Shown: positions 1 through 8,990, counted from the stretch's first letter. The stretch: 64,000 bases of DNA from Eubacterium xylanophilum ATCC 35991 (GCF_000518685.1 NZ_JAEB01000017.1:1-64000), one strand, 5' to 3'. A program made the numbers and translations. Notes: generated from the letters alone by a model not told the origin.

Positions 1-258
1 GTAGTTCAAAGTATGAATAGTGACGGTGGTCGCTGTCATGATAATGCTCGATGCGAGAGTATGTGGGCAAGGTTCAAAACGGAGCTTCTCTACGATAGAT
101 ATGATACCAAATCTATGACTGTCAAAGAGTTAAAAACAGTTATCTGGAGGTACTTCATGTCCTATTGGAACAACCGAAGGATCTGCTCTGCTAACGGAGG
201 ACTCCCTCCTGCAGCTAAACGCAGGAAATACTATGATTCACAGCCCGTTGCGGCATAG
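1..258 (+). mobile_element. IS3-family transposase OrfB, C-terminal end (partial)
   Basis: The reading frame is open to the left edge, so this is the tail of a larger gene. The residues MNSDGGRCHDNARCES, then a Lys-Thr-Glu stretch and a YWNNRR block, match the end of the DDE integrase domain of IS3 OrfB proteins, where the last acidic catalytic residue lies in the DNA..ES segment. The frame closes at a TAG and the flanking DNA turns into an efflux-gene remnant, so the insertion sequence probably ends near 260-290. I could not define the terminal inverted repeat. Whether the element is complete cannot be judged from this window. Confidence 0.85.
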
Positions 259-301
259 TGATAAATTTTCCCAAAGAAATCTGCCAACCAATATTGACAA
301 T

Positions 302-400
302 TTCATTTTGTTTAATGAAAAACTATCAGTACCTCAGGTAATATGTGTTGGTTTAATTGTTATCGGAATAGTAGGACTAAAATTATTAGCAAAGGAGTAA
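302..400 (+). pseudogene. C-terminal remnant of an SMR multidrug efflux protein
   Basis: This frame ends in FNEKLSVPQVICVGLIVIGI followed by VGLKLLAKE and a stop. That is the last membrane helix of small multidrug resistance (EmrE/QacC-type) transporters, which end in a GxxLIxxGxxGLK pattern. Only about 33 of the usual 105-110 residues remain and there is no start codon. The missing part lies where the IS3 end begins, so insertion or IS-linked deletion probably destroyed the gene. Confidence 0.6.
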
Positions 401-425
401 GCTTCTGGACATTTGCCCAGAAGCT
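400..425 (+). terminator. Hairpin after the SMR remnant
   Basis: AGCTTCTGG (400-408) pairs with CCAGAAGCT (417-425) across an 8-base loop. It starts on the stop codon of the remnant, so it is probably that gene's old terminator. The T run after it is weak. A related hairpin with the same GGAC..TCCAGAAG core lies at 22674-22696. Confidence 0.5.
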
Positions 426-480
426 CTTAATGTCTATTCAGTTTATGTGCAAAAACAGAAAAAACAAATCGCAATCTCGG

Positions 481-509
481 TTGAATGAATACTTTAATAG
501 TGATAAAAT
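481..509 (+). promoter_or_regulatory. Predicted promoter of the alcohol dehydrogenase gene
   Basis: TTGAAT (481-486) and TAAAAT (504-509) are separated by 17 bases. They lie about 60 bases before the ribosome site AGGAGGAGG of the dehydrogenase gene. The rest of 259-570 holds only the IS end, the SMR remnant and the hairpin. Confidence 0.4.
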
Positions 510-570
510 ATAAAACATATGAAGATTTTATAGATGCAATATACTAAAAGAAAGTAAGGAGGAGGATATA

Positions 571-1737
571 ATGTTAGGAAATTTTAGTTACAAGAATGCT
601 ACAAAGCTTTATTTTGGAGATGATTCCTTAAAGTTTTTAAATGATGAACTTCCAAAGTATGGAAAAAATGTTCAGCTCATTTACGGAGGCGGTTCTGTAA
701 AGAAGAACGGTATCTATGATGCTGTTGTTGAGATTCTTAAGGCAAATGAAAAGAATATTATTGAATATGCCGGCGTGATGCCTAACCCTACAGTAGATAA
801 GCTTCGTGAGGGTGTTAAGATTGCAAAGGAGAATAATGTTGACCTTCTTTTGGCTATTGGTGGAGGTTCATGCTGCGATTATGCTAAGGCGGTGTCGGTA
901 TCGGTTCACTGCGATGAGGACCCTTGGGAGAAGTATTATATTCGTTTTGAGGAGCCGACCTGTGAGATAGTTCCGGTGGGATGCATACTTACTATGGCAG
1001 GTACAGGCTCTGAAATGAATGCTGGTTCTGTAATTACCAATCACGAGACTCATCAGAAGATTGGACATGTATTTGGAGAAAATGTTATGCCAAAGTTTTC
1101 AATCCTGAATCCTAAATTTACTATGAGTCTTCCAAAGAGACAAATGGTTGCAGGTATTTATGACATTTTCAATCACATCTGTGAACAATATTTTTCGGGG
1201 GATGATGACAACACAAGTGATTACATTGCTGAAGCTTTGATGAAGTCTGTAATTCATTCATCACTTATCGCTGTCGAGAATCCGGAAGACTATGAGGCAA
1301 GATCCAATATCATGTGGACTGCAACATGGGCGCTTAATACGCTTATCTCCAGAGGAAAGAGCACTGACTGGATGGTGCACATGCTTGGACAGTCTGCAGG
1401 TGGATATACAGATGCAACACACGGAATGACGCTCTCAGCAGTTTCGCTGCCATATTACAGATATATTATGCCATACGGGCTTCAGAAGTTTAAGAGGTTT
1501 GCAACAGAGGTATGGGGAATTAATGCAGAAGGTAAATCGGATGAGGATGTGGCAAATGCTGGTCTTGCGGCAATGGAGGATTGGATGAAAAAACTCGGTG
1601 TTGCTATGAGTTTATCTGAGCTTGGCGCTACTGAGGATATGATTGAAGGTATTGCTGACGGAACATTTATCCTTGAAGGTGGTTATAAGGTTCTTACCAG
1701 AGATGAAGTTGTAAAGATTCTTAAGGAGAGTCTGTAA
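571..1737 (+). CDS. Iron-containing alcohol dehydrogenase (YqhD/BDH type)
   Basis: This 388-residue protein is the usual length of the group III iron-dependent alcohol dehydrogenases that reduce aldehydes (butanal and similar) with NAD(P)H in the cytoplasm. The nucleotide-binding GGGS motifs occur near residues 31-34 and 98-101. The metal ligands fit the family: Asp and His in YDIFNHICEQY, a His in WMVHML, and the last His in DATHG. The start follows an AAGGAGGAGG site. The next gene begins 16 bases after the stop behind its own strong AGGAGG, so the two are probably cotranscribed. Substrate and cofactor cannot be decided; YqhD-like NADPH use is an inference. Confidence 0.93.
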   Translation: MLGNFSYKNATKLYFGDDSLKFLNDELPKYGKNVQLIYGGGSVKKNGIYDAVVEILKANEKNIIEYAGVMPNPTVDKLREGVKIAKENNVDLLLAIGGGSCCDYAKAVSVSVHCDEDPWEKYYIRFEEPTCEIVPVGCILTMAGTGSEMNAGSVITNHETHQKIGHVFGENVMPKFSILNPKFTMSLPKRQMVAGIYDIFNHICEQYFSGDDDNTSDYIAEALMKSVIHSSLIAVENPEDYEARSNIMWTATWALNTLISRGKSTDWMVHMLGQSAGGYTDATHGMTLSAVSLPYYRYIMPYGLQKFKRFATEVWGINAEGKSDEDVANAGLAAMEDWMKKLGVAMSLSELGATEDMIEGIADGTFILEGGYKVLTRDEVVKILKESL

Positions 1738-1753
1738 AGGAGGTAAAAAGCTG

Positions 1754-2344
1754 ATGTCACAATTAAATCAGGAATCCCATGGTGCCGGGACAATGAACGA
1801 GCAACAGCTTGATCAGATAAGCCGCGCCTTATATAGCTACTGCAAAGTAATGAGTGAGCCTAAGATGGGACCGGCTCCCGCTGTGATTACTGTTCTTGTG
1901 GGGGTGATACCAGCTCTTCTCCTTACAGCTCTAGGGGAGAGCCTCTTGACGGCTGTGGTCGTAGGCGCCCCATTAATTGCTTTGTTTACTTTTCTTTTCT
2001 GGCTCGCCTACAGATATCGAGTGGGAGCCTCAAAAAAGCTCAACTCCTTTCTTGAAGAAGATGGCGGACGGATGATGTTCAGCGAGTTTGCCTCGGCACA
2101 GCGCTGTATGGGCGACCAATTTAGGCTTGGCAGACATTATCTGTTTATCAAAAGAGGAGCTGTGATCAGGATTAACAGCATTACCGATATAGTAAGGGTA
2201 GCTTGTCGTTCGGGTGTGGGGGTGAGCATTAAAGTAGAAGATGAGAGCGGAAAAATGACATTGCCGCTTTGCAGAGTGCATAGGTTTAATGACAGGGCAG
2301 AGATTGATGAGATACGTAGTGCAATTATGCAAAGGCAGGTATGA
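1754..2344 (+). CDS. Membrane protein of unknown function, two TM segments
   Basis: I do not recognise a named family. The 196-residue product has a soluble N-terminal stretch of about 40 residues, two hydrophobic segments at about 41-62 and 65-85 forming a hairpin, and a basic soluble C-terminal domain that probably faces the cytoplasm. An AGGAGG site 10 bases upstream supports the ATG. It lies immediately behind the alcohol dehydrogenase. A broken second copy of this gene lies at 6271-6606, so the gene has been duplicated and one copy has decayed. Confidence 0.75.
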   Translation: MSQLNQESHGAGTMNEQQLDQISRALYSYCKVMSEPKMGPAPAVITVLVGVIPALLLTALGESLLTAVVVGAPLIALFTFLFWLAYRYRVGASKKLNSFLEEDGGRMMFSEFASAQRCMGDQFRLGRHYLFIKRGAVIRINSITDIVRVACRSGVGVSIKVEDESGKMTLPLCRVHRFNDRAEIDEIRSAIMQRQV

Positions 2345-2419
2345 AATACAGGGAATAAGTGAGCGCAGTTTCTTGTCCTAACTGTCAAGAAGCAAAAGAC
2401 GTTTTTGGGGAGAATAAGG

Positions 2420-3673
2420 ATGACGAAAAAAAGAATTAAAACGATAATTGCATTCTCATTGCTTGTTATAGTCGTGACTGTTGGATTTTCTTTGTCGATA
2501 CTGGACAGCAGGAAAGATGTTTGTCCTGATGAGAATACAAATATTCGACTTTACGGTGAATCGCACGGGGTAAAGGAATTTTACGATATCGAATTTGGAT
2601 TATGGAAAGAGTATTACGATGAAGGTTATCGGGCACTTTTTGTTGAACTTCCGTATTTTACGGCAGAATTCCTTAATCTGTGGATGCAGGAAGACTCGGA
2701 TGAGATCATAGATCAACTGTTTGAAGAAATTCAGGGAACTCAGAGCGGTAACGAGTATTATTATGAGTTTTTTCATGAGATAAAGGAGCAATGTCCGCAG
2801 ACAGTGTTCTATGGAACGGATGTGGGTCATCAGTACGATACTACCGGGGCAAGATATCTGGAGTACCTTGATGTTAACGGCCTTGCGGAATCCGAGAATT
2901 ATCGTCTTGCGAAGAGATGTATAGATCAGGGAATAGCATATCGGTCGGATGACTCTAACCATGATGGCATATCTGTCATAAGAGAATCATATATGGTATC
3001 CAACTTTACAGATGCATACTCCAGATGCGGAACCGATAAGATAATGGGTATTTATGGTTCCTATCATACCGATCTTGATAATCCCAATCTGATGGCAGGA
3101 AGACTGAAATCTTATTATGGAGATATATTAAGCAGTGTCAGGATTAGCACTTTGGTGTTTAGGGAGAACAGACCATACAGGCTCGGTTTTTGCATCACGG
3201 GATTTGTATTTCTGTTGATGCTATTTATCCCTAATATATACTGGGGAGTGAAAGCTAAACCGGAAGGATATGATGAGGCTGCCAAAAAAGAAAACAAGCT
3301 CTTGCTTTTATTTGAAAGGGCAGGGGAAGTGTCGGTAAGCTACTCGCTCCTGATATTCCCGGCACTTAACCCTTATATAAAACTGCTTCCTCAGAGAGTG
3401 TTCTATGAGGATAAGATCATTATGTGTTTCACCGCTTTTGTGCTTATGATTCTTTATGAGTGCTATTGGATCAAATATTTCAGAAGTGAGCGGACATTAA
3501 AGAATCAGTACAGTTCTTTTGCCGGATTCCCGGTGGCAGGAGCTACCCTTCCGGTAATTGCGGTTCTTTTCCTGGGACTGTATTCCATGAACCTTGTTGT
3601 GATTGTTTCCGGGGTTATCCTGGGAATCGGGCATATCGGAATACATTTGATGCACTATAAAGAAATCACGTGA
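2420..3673 (+). CDS. Membrane protein with an EreA/ChaN-like (Tiki superfamily) domain
   Basis: The start is taken as the ATG at 2420, 7 bases behind GGGGAG; an in-frame TTG at 2405 is part of that site. One N-terminal helix (about residues 7-26) is followed by an extracytoplasmic domain with LYGESHGV and ALFVELPYF motifs. These recall the Gly-Glu-Ser-His signature and following Glu of the erythromycin esterase/ChaN/Tiki hydrolase superfamily. A further His-containing GSYHTD motif follows. The C-terminal third has about five membrane helices. The assignment rests on motifs, and the reaction is unknown. The product is 417 residues. Confidence 0.6.
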   Translation: MTKKRIKTIIAFSLLVIVVTVGFSLSILDSRKDVCPDENTNIRLYGESHGVKEFYDIEFGLWKEYYDEGYRALFVELPYFTAEFLNLWMQEDSDEIIDQLFEEIQGTQSGNEYYYEFFHEIKEQCPQTVFYGTDVGHQYDTTGARYLEYLDVNGLAESENYRLAKRCIDQGIAYRSDDSNHDGISVIRESYMVSNFTDAYSRCGTDKIMGIYGSYHTDLDNPNLMAGRLKSYYGDILSSVRISTLVFRENRPYRLGFCITGFVFLLMLFIPNIYWGVKAKPEGYDEAAKKENKLLLLFERAGEVSVSYSLLIFPALNPYIKLLPQRVFYEDKIIMCFTAFVLMILYECYWIKYFRSERTLKNQYSSFAGFPVAGATLPVIAVLFLGLYSMNLVVIVSGVILGIGHIGIHLMHYKEIT

Positions 3674-3711
3674 TAGTAAGAGAGGATTGTTGTAGATATG
3701 GACAAAAGTAG

Positions 3712-3825
3712 GCTGAGCAGGAAAAGGCTAGGAAAGAGAAAGCTAGGAAATCCAAAAAGAAGAATGCTAAGAAGAAAAAAACCAAGAAATTTTTAAAGCG
3801 AAAGCGTAAGAAAAAAAGAAGGTAA
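3712..3825 (+). pseudogene. Lysine-rich C-terminal remnant
   Basis: After a stop codon an open frame reads AEQEKARKEKARKSKKKNAK and continues Lys/Arg-rich to a TAA. It has no start codon, so it looks like the tail of a lost basic protein. A short ATG frame overlaps it (3698-3796, 32 residues), also very basic. The composition resembles the tail of the YjdF protein encoded at 22197, but the sequence is too simple to prove kinship. Confidence 0.3.
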
Positions 3826-3952
3826 AAAGAATAATATATCTTTTTCTTGAATTTGTTATATGGTAAAATGAATATGATACATAGTTAAATTTCAGTTTTA
3901 TGTACGATGGGGATTTGCTGAAGAAATAAGGCCTTAACTGAGGAGAAAAACA

Positions 3953-4561
3953 ATGGTATATTACGAAGACGATAAACTGATCATCCGCGATATGGAAAGT
4001 GCGGATGCCCAAGTTTTTACAGATGAATTTACAGCCCAAGGTTGGCATCCGGATATTGCAGGATATTTGTCAAGATTGAAGGATCGTTCTGAGAATAAAT
4101 GCATAGCTTTAACAGCAGTATATGAAAGATGTCCTGCTGGCTATGTGTATGTGTATATGTGTGCAAATGAGGGTTCGTTTAAGGATAAAGGCTGGCCTAT
4201 CATTGTTGATTTTAATGTGCTGAAGAAGTATCAAAGAAGAGGTATTGGAAATCGATTGATGGATGCGGCTGAACAGGTTGCAAGCCAGTATGCGGACAAT
4301 GTATGCCTTGGCGTTGGATTGTGTGACAGTTATGGTGCAGCACAGAGGATGTATGTCAAGCGTGGATACATTCCGGATGGCTCAGGAGTGTGGTATCAAG
4401 ACAAGCAATGCGTTCAATATGAAACCCACAGAGGATTTGTGGAACCGGAAGATAAGGATGACTTCTTTGTGAATGGACAGGCTTCAAATCAGGTTCTGTG
4501 GGAGGATATTTTGTGTTTTAACTGGGAATGTATTATTGCCACAGCGCAGAGAGGAGAGTGA
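3953..4561 (+). CDS. GNAT-family N-acetyltransferase
   Basis: The protein has 202 residues. The acetyl-CoA binding signature is clear in IIVDFNVLKKYQRRGIGNRL (about residues 82-101), with the RRGIGN pyrophosphate loop. It is followed by helix alpha-3 and the AAQRMYVKRGY segment typical of the fold's C-terminal half. The ATG lies 8 bases behind AGGAG. The final 35 residues extend beyond a minimal GNAT domain. The acceptor substrate cannot be predicted. It ends 8 bases before the EAL gene, so the two may share a transcript. Confidence 0.88.
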   Translation: MVYYEDDKLIIRDMESADAQVFTDEFTAQGWHPDIAGYLSRLKDRSENKCIALTAVYERCPAGYVYVYMCANEGSFKDKGWPIIVDFNVLKKYQRRGIGNRLMDAAEQVASQYADNVCLGVGLCDSYGAAQRMYVKRGYIPDGSGVWYQDKQCVQYETHRGFVEPEDKDDFFVNGQASNQVLWEDILCFNWECIIATAQRGE

Positions 4562-4568
4562 CCTTGAA

Positions 4569-6266
4569 ATGAATACTTACAAAAGAGGTTTGTTCCTGAA
4601 AGAGTTTGCTGAGATGATCGATTCAATGGTTGATTATGAGCACTTTTCAAGAGAAAGATTAGTAGACAATCTGTGCCGTATGGCTCGTTCGTTTCGCCTT
4701 ACCAAAGTTGTTACGGAGTTTTATAAAAGCATTACAGATGAAAAAGACGGCAAAGGTGAAGTACTTTGTGATTTTGATGAGGGTCCGGCTGAAGTAGTAG
4801 TGATGAAAAAAGAAATCATAACTAAAATCGGCGCTATTGTGCGTATTACAGCCTATTCTTTGAAAGATATGGAAGACCTTGATGAAGAGGAAGAGCGATA
4901 TCTTGCCATCGTTTTACGTTCATTAATGAGTTATGTCGGCCGTAACCGGCTGCAGACTGCTGTAGAAATCCTGGCATACCATGACGGAAATGGTTATCCT
5001 AATTTCGCGTATTATTTCCGTCATCTTGAAAAAATGAACAGACAGGGTGGCTTATATGGTTATACTGCTATTATGTACAACCTTAAACAGTTTTCTCTGA
5101 TCAATCGCGACATAGGTTTAGAGCATGGTGACGTGGTGATGAGAGCTCATTTTGAGACTGTAAAAGCTTTGGTTGCGGATAGGGGCGCAGTATGCCGCGT
5201 CGGTGGTGATAATTTCGCAGCAATCTTTCCGACTGAACTTTTAGAGAGTGTTATTTCTTTTTTGGAGAATGCATCCATAGGATATGATCCTCAGATTTCA
5301 AGCACTGTAGAGGTATCTGCATACGTGGGAGTTTTTGTCATTCCGAAAGAATTCAGATTTGAGAGGCCGGGAAATATCGTTGAGATGATTATGCCTGCGT
5401 GCCAGGCCGCAAAAGCATCCGATAAGGGTGATGTGTATTATGCAAGCCTTAAGAATCTTGAGATGAAAGAGAATGTCTCGAGAGTACGCAGGCATTTTGA
5501 AGAGGCATTGGAAAAAGGCGAATTTAAGGCATACTATCAGCCCAAGGTAAATGTTGAAACCGGAAAAATCATCGGGGCAGAGGCTCTTTGCAGGTGGATC
5601 TGGGATGGAAAAACTATTCAGCCGATGGAATTCATTCCCATACTGGAGAGAAATACAGATATCTGCAGGCTTGATTTTTACATGCTTGATCTTGCATGCA
5701 AGGATATAAGAAGATGGCTGGATGAAGGGAAAAATGCGGTTAGAGTTTCAGTAAACTTTTCGAGAAAGCATTTGGTTAATCCGAAACTTCTTGATGATAT
5801 TATAATTGTTCTGCAAAGAAATAATGTTCCGTATGAATATATCGAGATTGAGCTGACAGAGACTACATATGAAGGTGATTACCAAAAACTGAAAAATCTT
5901 GTTGAAGATTTCAGGAAGAATGGGATACATACCTCTATTGATGATTTTGGTGTCGGTTATTCTTCCTTAAACATCATAAGGGAGCTTCCGTGGAATGTAA
6001 TGAAAATAGACAGAAGCCTTCTACCCATGAGCCATGCTGAAAAATATAACCCGGCAACGGTTGTCTACAAACACATAACAGCCATGGCTTCCGAGATGGG
6101 AATCGAGTGCCTTACGGAAGGCGTTGAGACTGTCGAGCAGCTTAATATTCTCAGAGAAAATTCCTGTATGTATGCTCAGGGCTACTATTTTGATAAACCG
6201 CTTCCGTTAGATGAATTTGAGAAAAGAATGGAGATCGGATTATACAGTGTAAAGGATGAAGAGTAA
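4569..6266 (+). CDS. Cyclic-di-GMP phosphodiesterase: degenerate GGDEF plus EAL
   Basis: The frame extends upstream into the GNAT gene, but the ATG at 4569 behind AGAGGAG is the sensible start (565 residues). The N-terminal 130 residues are a sensor-like region of unknown type. The GGDEF domain carries GGDNF in place of GGDEF, so cyclase activity is doubtful. The EAL domain has GAEALCRW, the Asn in SVNFSRKH, the Glu in ELTETT, the paired Asp in IDDFGVGYSS, the Lys in MKIDRS, the Glu in LTEGVET and the Gln in AQGYYF. All known metal and catalytic positions are present, so hydrolysis of c-di-GMP is predicted. No membrane helix is seen. Confidence 0.92.
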   Translation: MNTYKRGLFLKEFAEMIDSMVDYEHFSRERLVDNLCRMARSFRLTKVVTEFYKSITDEKDGKGEVLCDFDEGPAEVVVMKKEIITKIGAIVRITAYSLKDMEDLDEEEERYLAIVLRSLMSYVGRNRLQTAVEILAYHDGNGYPNFAYYFRHLEKMNRQGGLYGYTAIMYNLKQFSLINRDIGLEHGDVVMRAHFETVKALVADRGAVCRVGGDNFAAIFPTELLESVISFLENASIGYDPQISSTVEVSAYVGVFVIPKEFRFERPGNIVEMIMPACQAAKASDKGDVYYASLKNLEMKENVSRVRRHFEEALEKGEFKAYYQPKVNVETGKIIGAEALCRWIWDGKTIQPMEFIPILERNTDICRLDFYMLDLACKDIRRWLDEGKNAVRVSVNFSRKHLVNPKLLDDIIIVLQRNNVPYEYIEIELTETTYEGDYQKLKNLVEDFRKNGIHTSIDDFGVGYSSLNIIRELPWNVMKIDRSLLPMSHAEKYNPATVVYKHITAMASEMGIECLTEGVETVEQLNILRENSCMYAQGYYFDKPLPLDEFEKRMEIGLYSVKDEE

Positions 6267-6270
6267 AATC

Positions 6271-6606
6271 CCATGGTGCCGGGACAATGAACGAGCAACA
6301 GCTTGATCAGATAAGTCGCGCCTTATATAGCTACTGCAATGTAATGAGTGAGCCTAAGATGGGACCGGCTCCCGCTGTGATTACTGTTCTTGTGGGGATG
6401 ATACCAGCTCTTCTCCTTACAGCTCACCCCCTTTCTTGAAGAAGATGGCGGACGGATGATGTTCAGCGACTTTGCCTCGGCACAGCGCTGTATGGGCGAC
6501 CAATTTAGGCTTTGCAGAGTGCATAGGTTTAATGACAGGGCAGAGATTGATGAGATACGTAGTGCAATTATGCAAAGGTAGGTATGAAATACAGGGAATA
6601 AGTGAG
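6271..6606 (+). pseudogene. Decayed second copy of the membrane gene at 1754
   Basis: The DNA is nearly identical to three blocks of the gene at 1754-2344: its start region, a middle block from the CTTTCTTGAAGAAGATGG segment, and its last 80 bases plus the sequence after the stop. Two internal deletions remove both membrane helices and much of the C-terminal domain. High identity shows the duplication is recent. It begins directly after the EAL gene's stop codon. Confidence 0.85.
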
Positions 6607-6638
6607 CATAATTGCTATTGTTACTTATGAGGATATTT

Positions 6639-7070
6639 ATGAGAGTTGAATTATACGAGGATGGGAATTGGTTACTGTCGGGAGAGGCATTTTCAATCTA
6701 TTCTTCCTGTATGTACCAGCCTACATATGGGGATTACAAGACACAAATGGAAGACTATTTATCTGATTCATCGATTAAAGTATTTGTATATGAAGATTTA
6801 GGCAGGAAAACAGGCATGATAGTCCTAAAACTTTTAGCAGATGCTGCAGAGATTATTGGAATAGCTGTATCTGCTAATTTCCGTTGTAAGGGAATTGGAA
6901 AACAACTGATACAACATGTAATGGAATCGGAAAATCTAAAAAGTATCATTGCTCAAACGGATGGGGATTCGATTGATTTCTATCGTAAATGTGGATTTTC
7001 AGAGAAAAAAAGTATTATTGAATATCCTGATGGGGAAGTAGTTCGATATAATTGCGTTCTGGTTAAATAG
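6639..7070 (+). CDS. GNAT-family N-acetyltransferase
   Basis: Two in-frame ATGs lie at 6627 and 6639. The second has GAGG 7 bases upstream and gives MRVELYEDGNW; the choice is uncertain. The 143-residue product has the acetyl-CoA loop AVSANFRCKGIGKQLIQHVM and the later DFYRKCGF motif that ends the fold. The substrate is unknown. It is the first gene of the same-strand array of small accessory genes and is followed by a junction repeat carrying a promoter. Confidence 0.82.
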   Translation: MRVELYEDGNWLLSGEAFSIYSSCMYQPTYGDYKTQMEDYLSDSSIKVFVYEDLGRKTGMIVLKLLADAAEIIGIAVSANFRCKGIGKQLIQHVMESENLKSIIAQTDGDSIDFYRKCGFSEKKSIIEYPDGEVVRYNCVLVK

Positions 7071-7107
7071 ATACATTATACGAAGGATATGGCAACAACC
7101 GCATAAT

Positions 7108-7256
7108 AAATTCAGGTTTGTTGATGTATTATCTTCTAGCATAATGTAGTTAAGAAACACAGCAGTATGCTAAATAAATCTTTTACTTGGGTTTAAGGTG
7201 TGCTACAATAAAAATGGTAGTAATTTATTGGTGATAACAAATCGCGGTTTGTAGGG
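7108..7256 (+). repeat. Junction element copy A with imperfect inverted ends and a promoter
   Basis: The element starts AAATTCAGGTTTGTTGAT and ends ATAACAAATCGCGGTTTGTA followed by GGG. The two ends are imperfect inverted complements. A copy nearly identical through the whole interior lies at 14801-14943 between other genes. The interior holds a promoter and no ORF. Confidence 0.85.
7182..7209 (+). promoter_or_regulatory. Promoter inside junction element A
   Basis: TTTACT (7182-7187) and TACAAT (7204-7209) with a 16-base spacer. The same promoter is present in element B. It would drive the GNAT gene at 7288. Confidence 0.55.
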
Positions 7257-7287
7257 ATAATATGACTTTAGAATTGGGGTGTTGGTA

Positions 7288-7926
7288 ATGAATAAAGTTG
7301 AATATAAAAAATATGACAGCTCGTACGAAGAAGAGGTATTAAAGGTTTTCGTTGAGTCTTTTGTTAATTATCCTCTTTTTTGGGGAGTTTTCGAAGACCG
7401 CTTTAAGTCTGATGAAAAACTTCGCAGTTTCCATGAGCGTCTTATGAAGGGAATATTTAAAGCAACTATTCGTAAAGATGAATGCTATATAGGTTGCTTG
7501 GACAGAAAGGTTGTGTCTATTGTAATAATTGAGAAGCCATCAGATAAACCCGTTGGCTTTTGGGATTATGCCGTAAGCGGAATGGCAGGTATTATAGCGC
7601 GAGTTGGTATTAAGGATACCCTTGAATTTATGGATATGTCAGATAAAACTGAAATAGTTGTAAAAAAAATTTCGGATCCCCGCTGGCATTTGTATTTCCT
7701 GTCAGTTGCCCCTGAATACCAGAATCAGGGTATCGGATCTAGTGCGATACAGGATTTTCTTATACCTATGGTAAAAGAAAATGGTGGAAACTTAATTACC
7801 GTAACTACCAATGCTAAGAAAAATGTGGAATTTTATACTAAAAACGGATTCTCACTTGTTAAAGAAGAAACCCTTGAATGTAAGGGAAAATCTGTTGGAA
7901 ACTGGACTTTCAGAATGGATATATAA
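7288..7926 (+). CDS. GNAT-family N-acetyltransferase
   Basis: The ATG at 7288 is preferred over upstream GTG and TTG codons that lie in its GGGGTG ribosome site. The 212-residue product carries HLYFLSVAPEYQNQGIGSSA, with the QNQGIG acetyl-CoA loop, and ends with the NVEFYTKNGF motif. It is of the size of the larger GNATs that act on small molecules. It directly follows element A, whose promoter and leader it would use. The kinase gene begins 43 bases after its stop. Confidence 0.87.
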   Translation: MNKVEYKKYDSSYEEEVLKVFVESFVNYPLFWGVFEDRFKSDEKLRSFHERLMKGIFKATIRKDECYIGCLDRKVVSIVIIEKPSDKPVGFWDYAVSGMAGIIARVGIKDTLEFMDMSDKTEIVVKKISDPRWHLYFLSVAPEYQNQGIGSSAIQDFLIPMVKENGGNLITVTTNAKKNVEFYTKNGFSLVKEETLECKGKSVGNWTFRMDI

Positions 7927-7969
7927 AGATGAAACACATTATTGCTGTTCATCATCAGACGGAGGTATT

Positions 7970-8506
7970 ATGATAATAATTCTTACAGGTGCATCCCATA
8001 CGGGAAAGACACTACTTTCTCAGCGGATGATGGAAAAATATAAAATCCCATATATTTCGATAGATCATCTAAAGATGGGGCTGATTAGAAGCGGGAATAC
8101 ATCGCTGACACCGAACGATGATGAGGAGATGACGATATATATCTGGCCAATAGTCAGGGAGATGATTAAGACTGCCATAGAGAATAAGCAAAGTTTAATA
8201 GTTGAAGGCTGCTATATTCCATATGAATGGCGCAAGGATTTCAGCGAAGAGTATCTGAAAAATATAAGATTTATCTGCCTGGTAATGACGGATAAATATA
8301 TTGACGCACATTTTGATGAGATAAGAAATCATGCTTCGGATATTGAGGAAAGACTCGATGATTCGGACTTAACCATTGACTGGATTAAGGCAGAAAATAA
8401 AAGGTTTGCGGACGGCTTCAAAGCGGTGGGTGAGGAGACTAATTTGATTGATACCAACTACGAGCAGACATTGGAGAAAGTATGTTTTTTGAAGACTGTG
8501 TGCTGA
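7970..8506 (+). CDS. P-loop nucleotide kinase-like protein with altered C-terminus
   Basis: A good GGAGG site 5 bases upstream fixes the ATG at 7970. The 178-residue product opens with IIILTGASHTGKTLLSQRMM, a Walker A loop, followed by ISIDHLKMGLIRSG and VEGCYIP, typical of small adenylate-kinase-like P-loop kinases of unknown substrate. The last dozen codons run in a second frame through the start of the phosphotransferase remnant (8482), which suggests its natural end was lost in a recombination. A fragment of a related gene occurs at 17566-17649. Confidence 0.75.
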   Translation: MIIILTGASHTGKTLLSQRMMEKYKIPYISIDHLKMGLIRSGNTSLTPNDDEEMTIYIWPIVREMIKTAIENKQSLIVEGCYIPYEWRKDFSEEYLKNIRFICLVMTDKYIDAHFDEIRNHASDIEERLDDSDLTIDWIKAENKRFADGFKAVGEETNLIDTNYEQTLEKVCFLKTVC

Positions 8507-8990
8507 AGATATTGGATAGCAGACTTTATGATGATGAACCAAGTATCCGGGTGATGAACTGGCTTGAGGGGAAAATCCCTGCTCCTAAGGCTTTAGCTTT
8601 TGAAAAGAATGAGAATTATCAGTATCTTTTGATGAGCAGAATACCCGGAGAAATGTCATGCAGTGAGTTCTATCTGGAACATCCGAAGAAGTTGGTAAAT
8701 ATACTGGCAGAGGCTCTGAAAATGCTTTGGAGCGTAGATATTTCTGATTGCCCTAAATATTTATAGAGGATGGAAAAATTAGCGGATTCATAGATGTAGG
8801 AGGAACCGGTGTTGGGGATAAATGGAATGATATCGCATTATGTTATCGTAGTTTGAAGCATAACTTTGATGGAACATATGGTGGAAAGGTCTATCCTGAC
8901 TTTGATCCCGATATGCTTTTTGAAGCACTCGGCATAGAACCGAATTGGGAGAAGATAAACTATTTTATTCTGTTGGATGAGCTTTTCTAA
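8482..8990 (+). pseudogene. Aminoglycoside phosphotransferase (APH(3')-like) with internal deletion
   Basis: The first frame (8482-8766) reads CVLKILDSRLYDDEPSIRVM, then WLEGKIPAPKALAF and LLMSRIPGE, as in the N-lobe and hinge of APH(3') kinases. It stops after DISDCPKYL. A second frame (8763-8990) continues IEDGKISGFIDVGGTGVGDK, then WNDIALCY and NYFILLDELF, the APH C-terminus. The catalytic HGD...N loop between them is missing and the N-terminal strand is gone. The protein cannot be active. A short piece of the same C-terminal region recurs at 32112-32170. Confidence 0.85.

Noticed and set aside
4263-4472. Second frame inside the GNAT gene at 3953
   Set aside because: It is completely inside the acetyltransferase gene, whose motifs are clear, and has no ribosome site.
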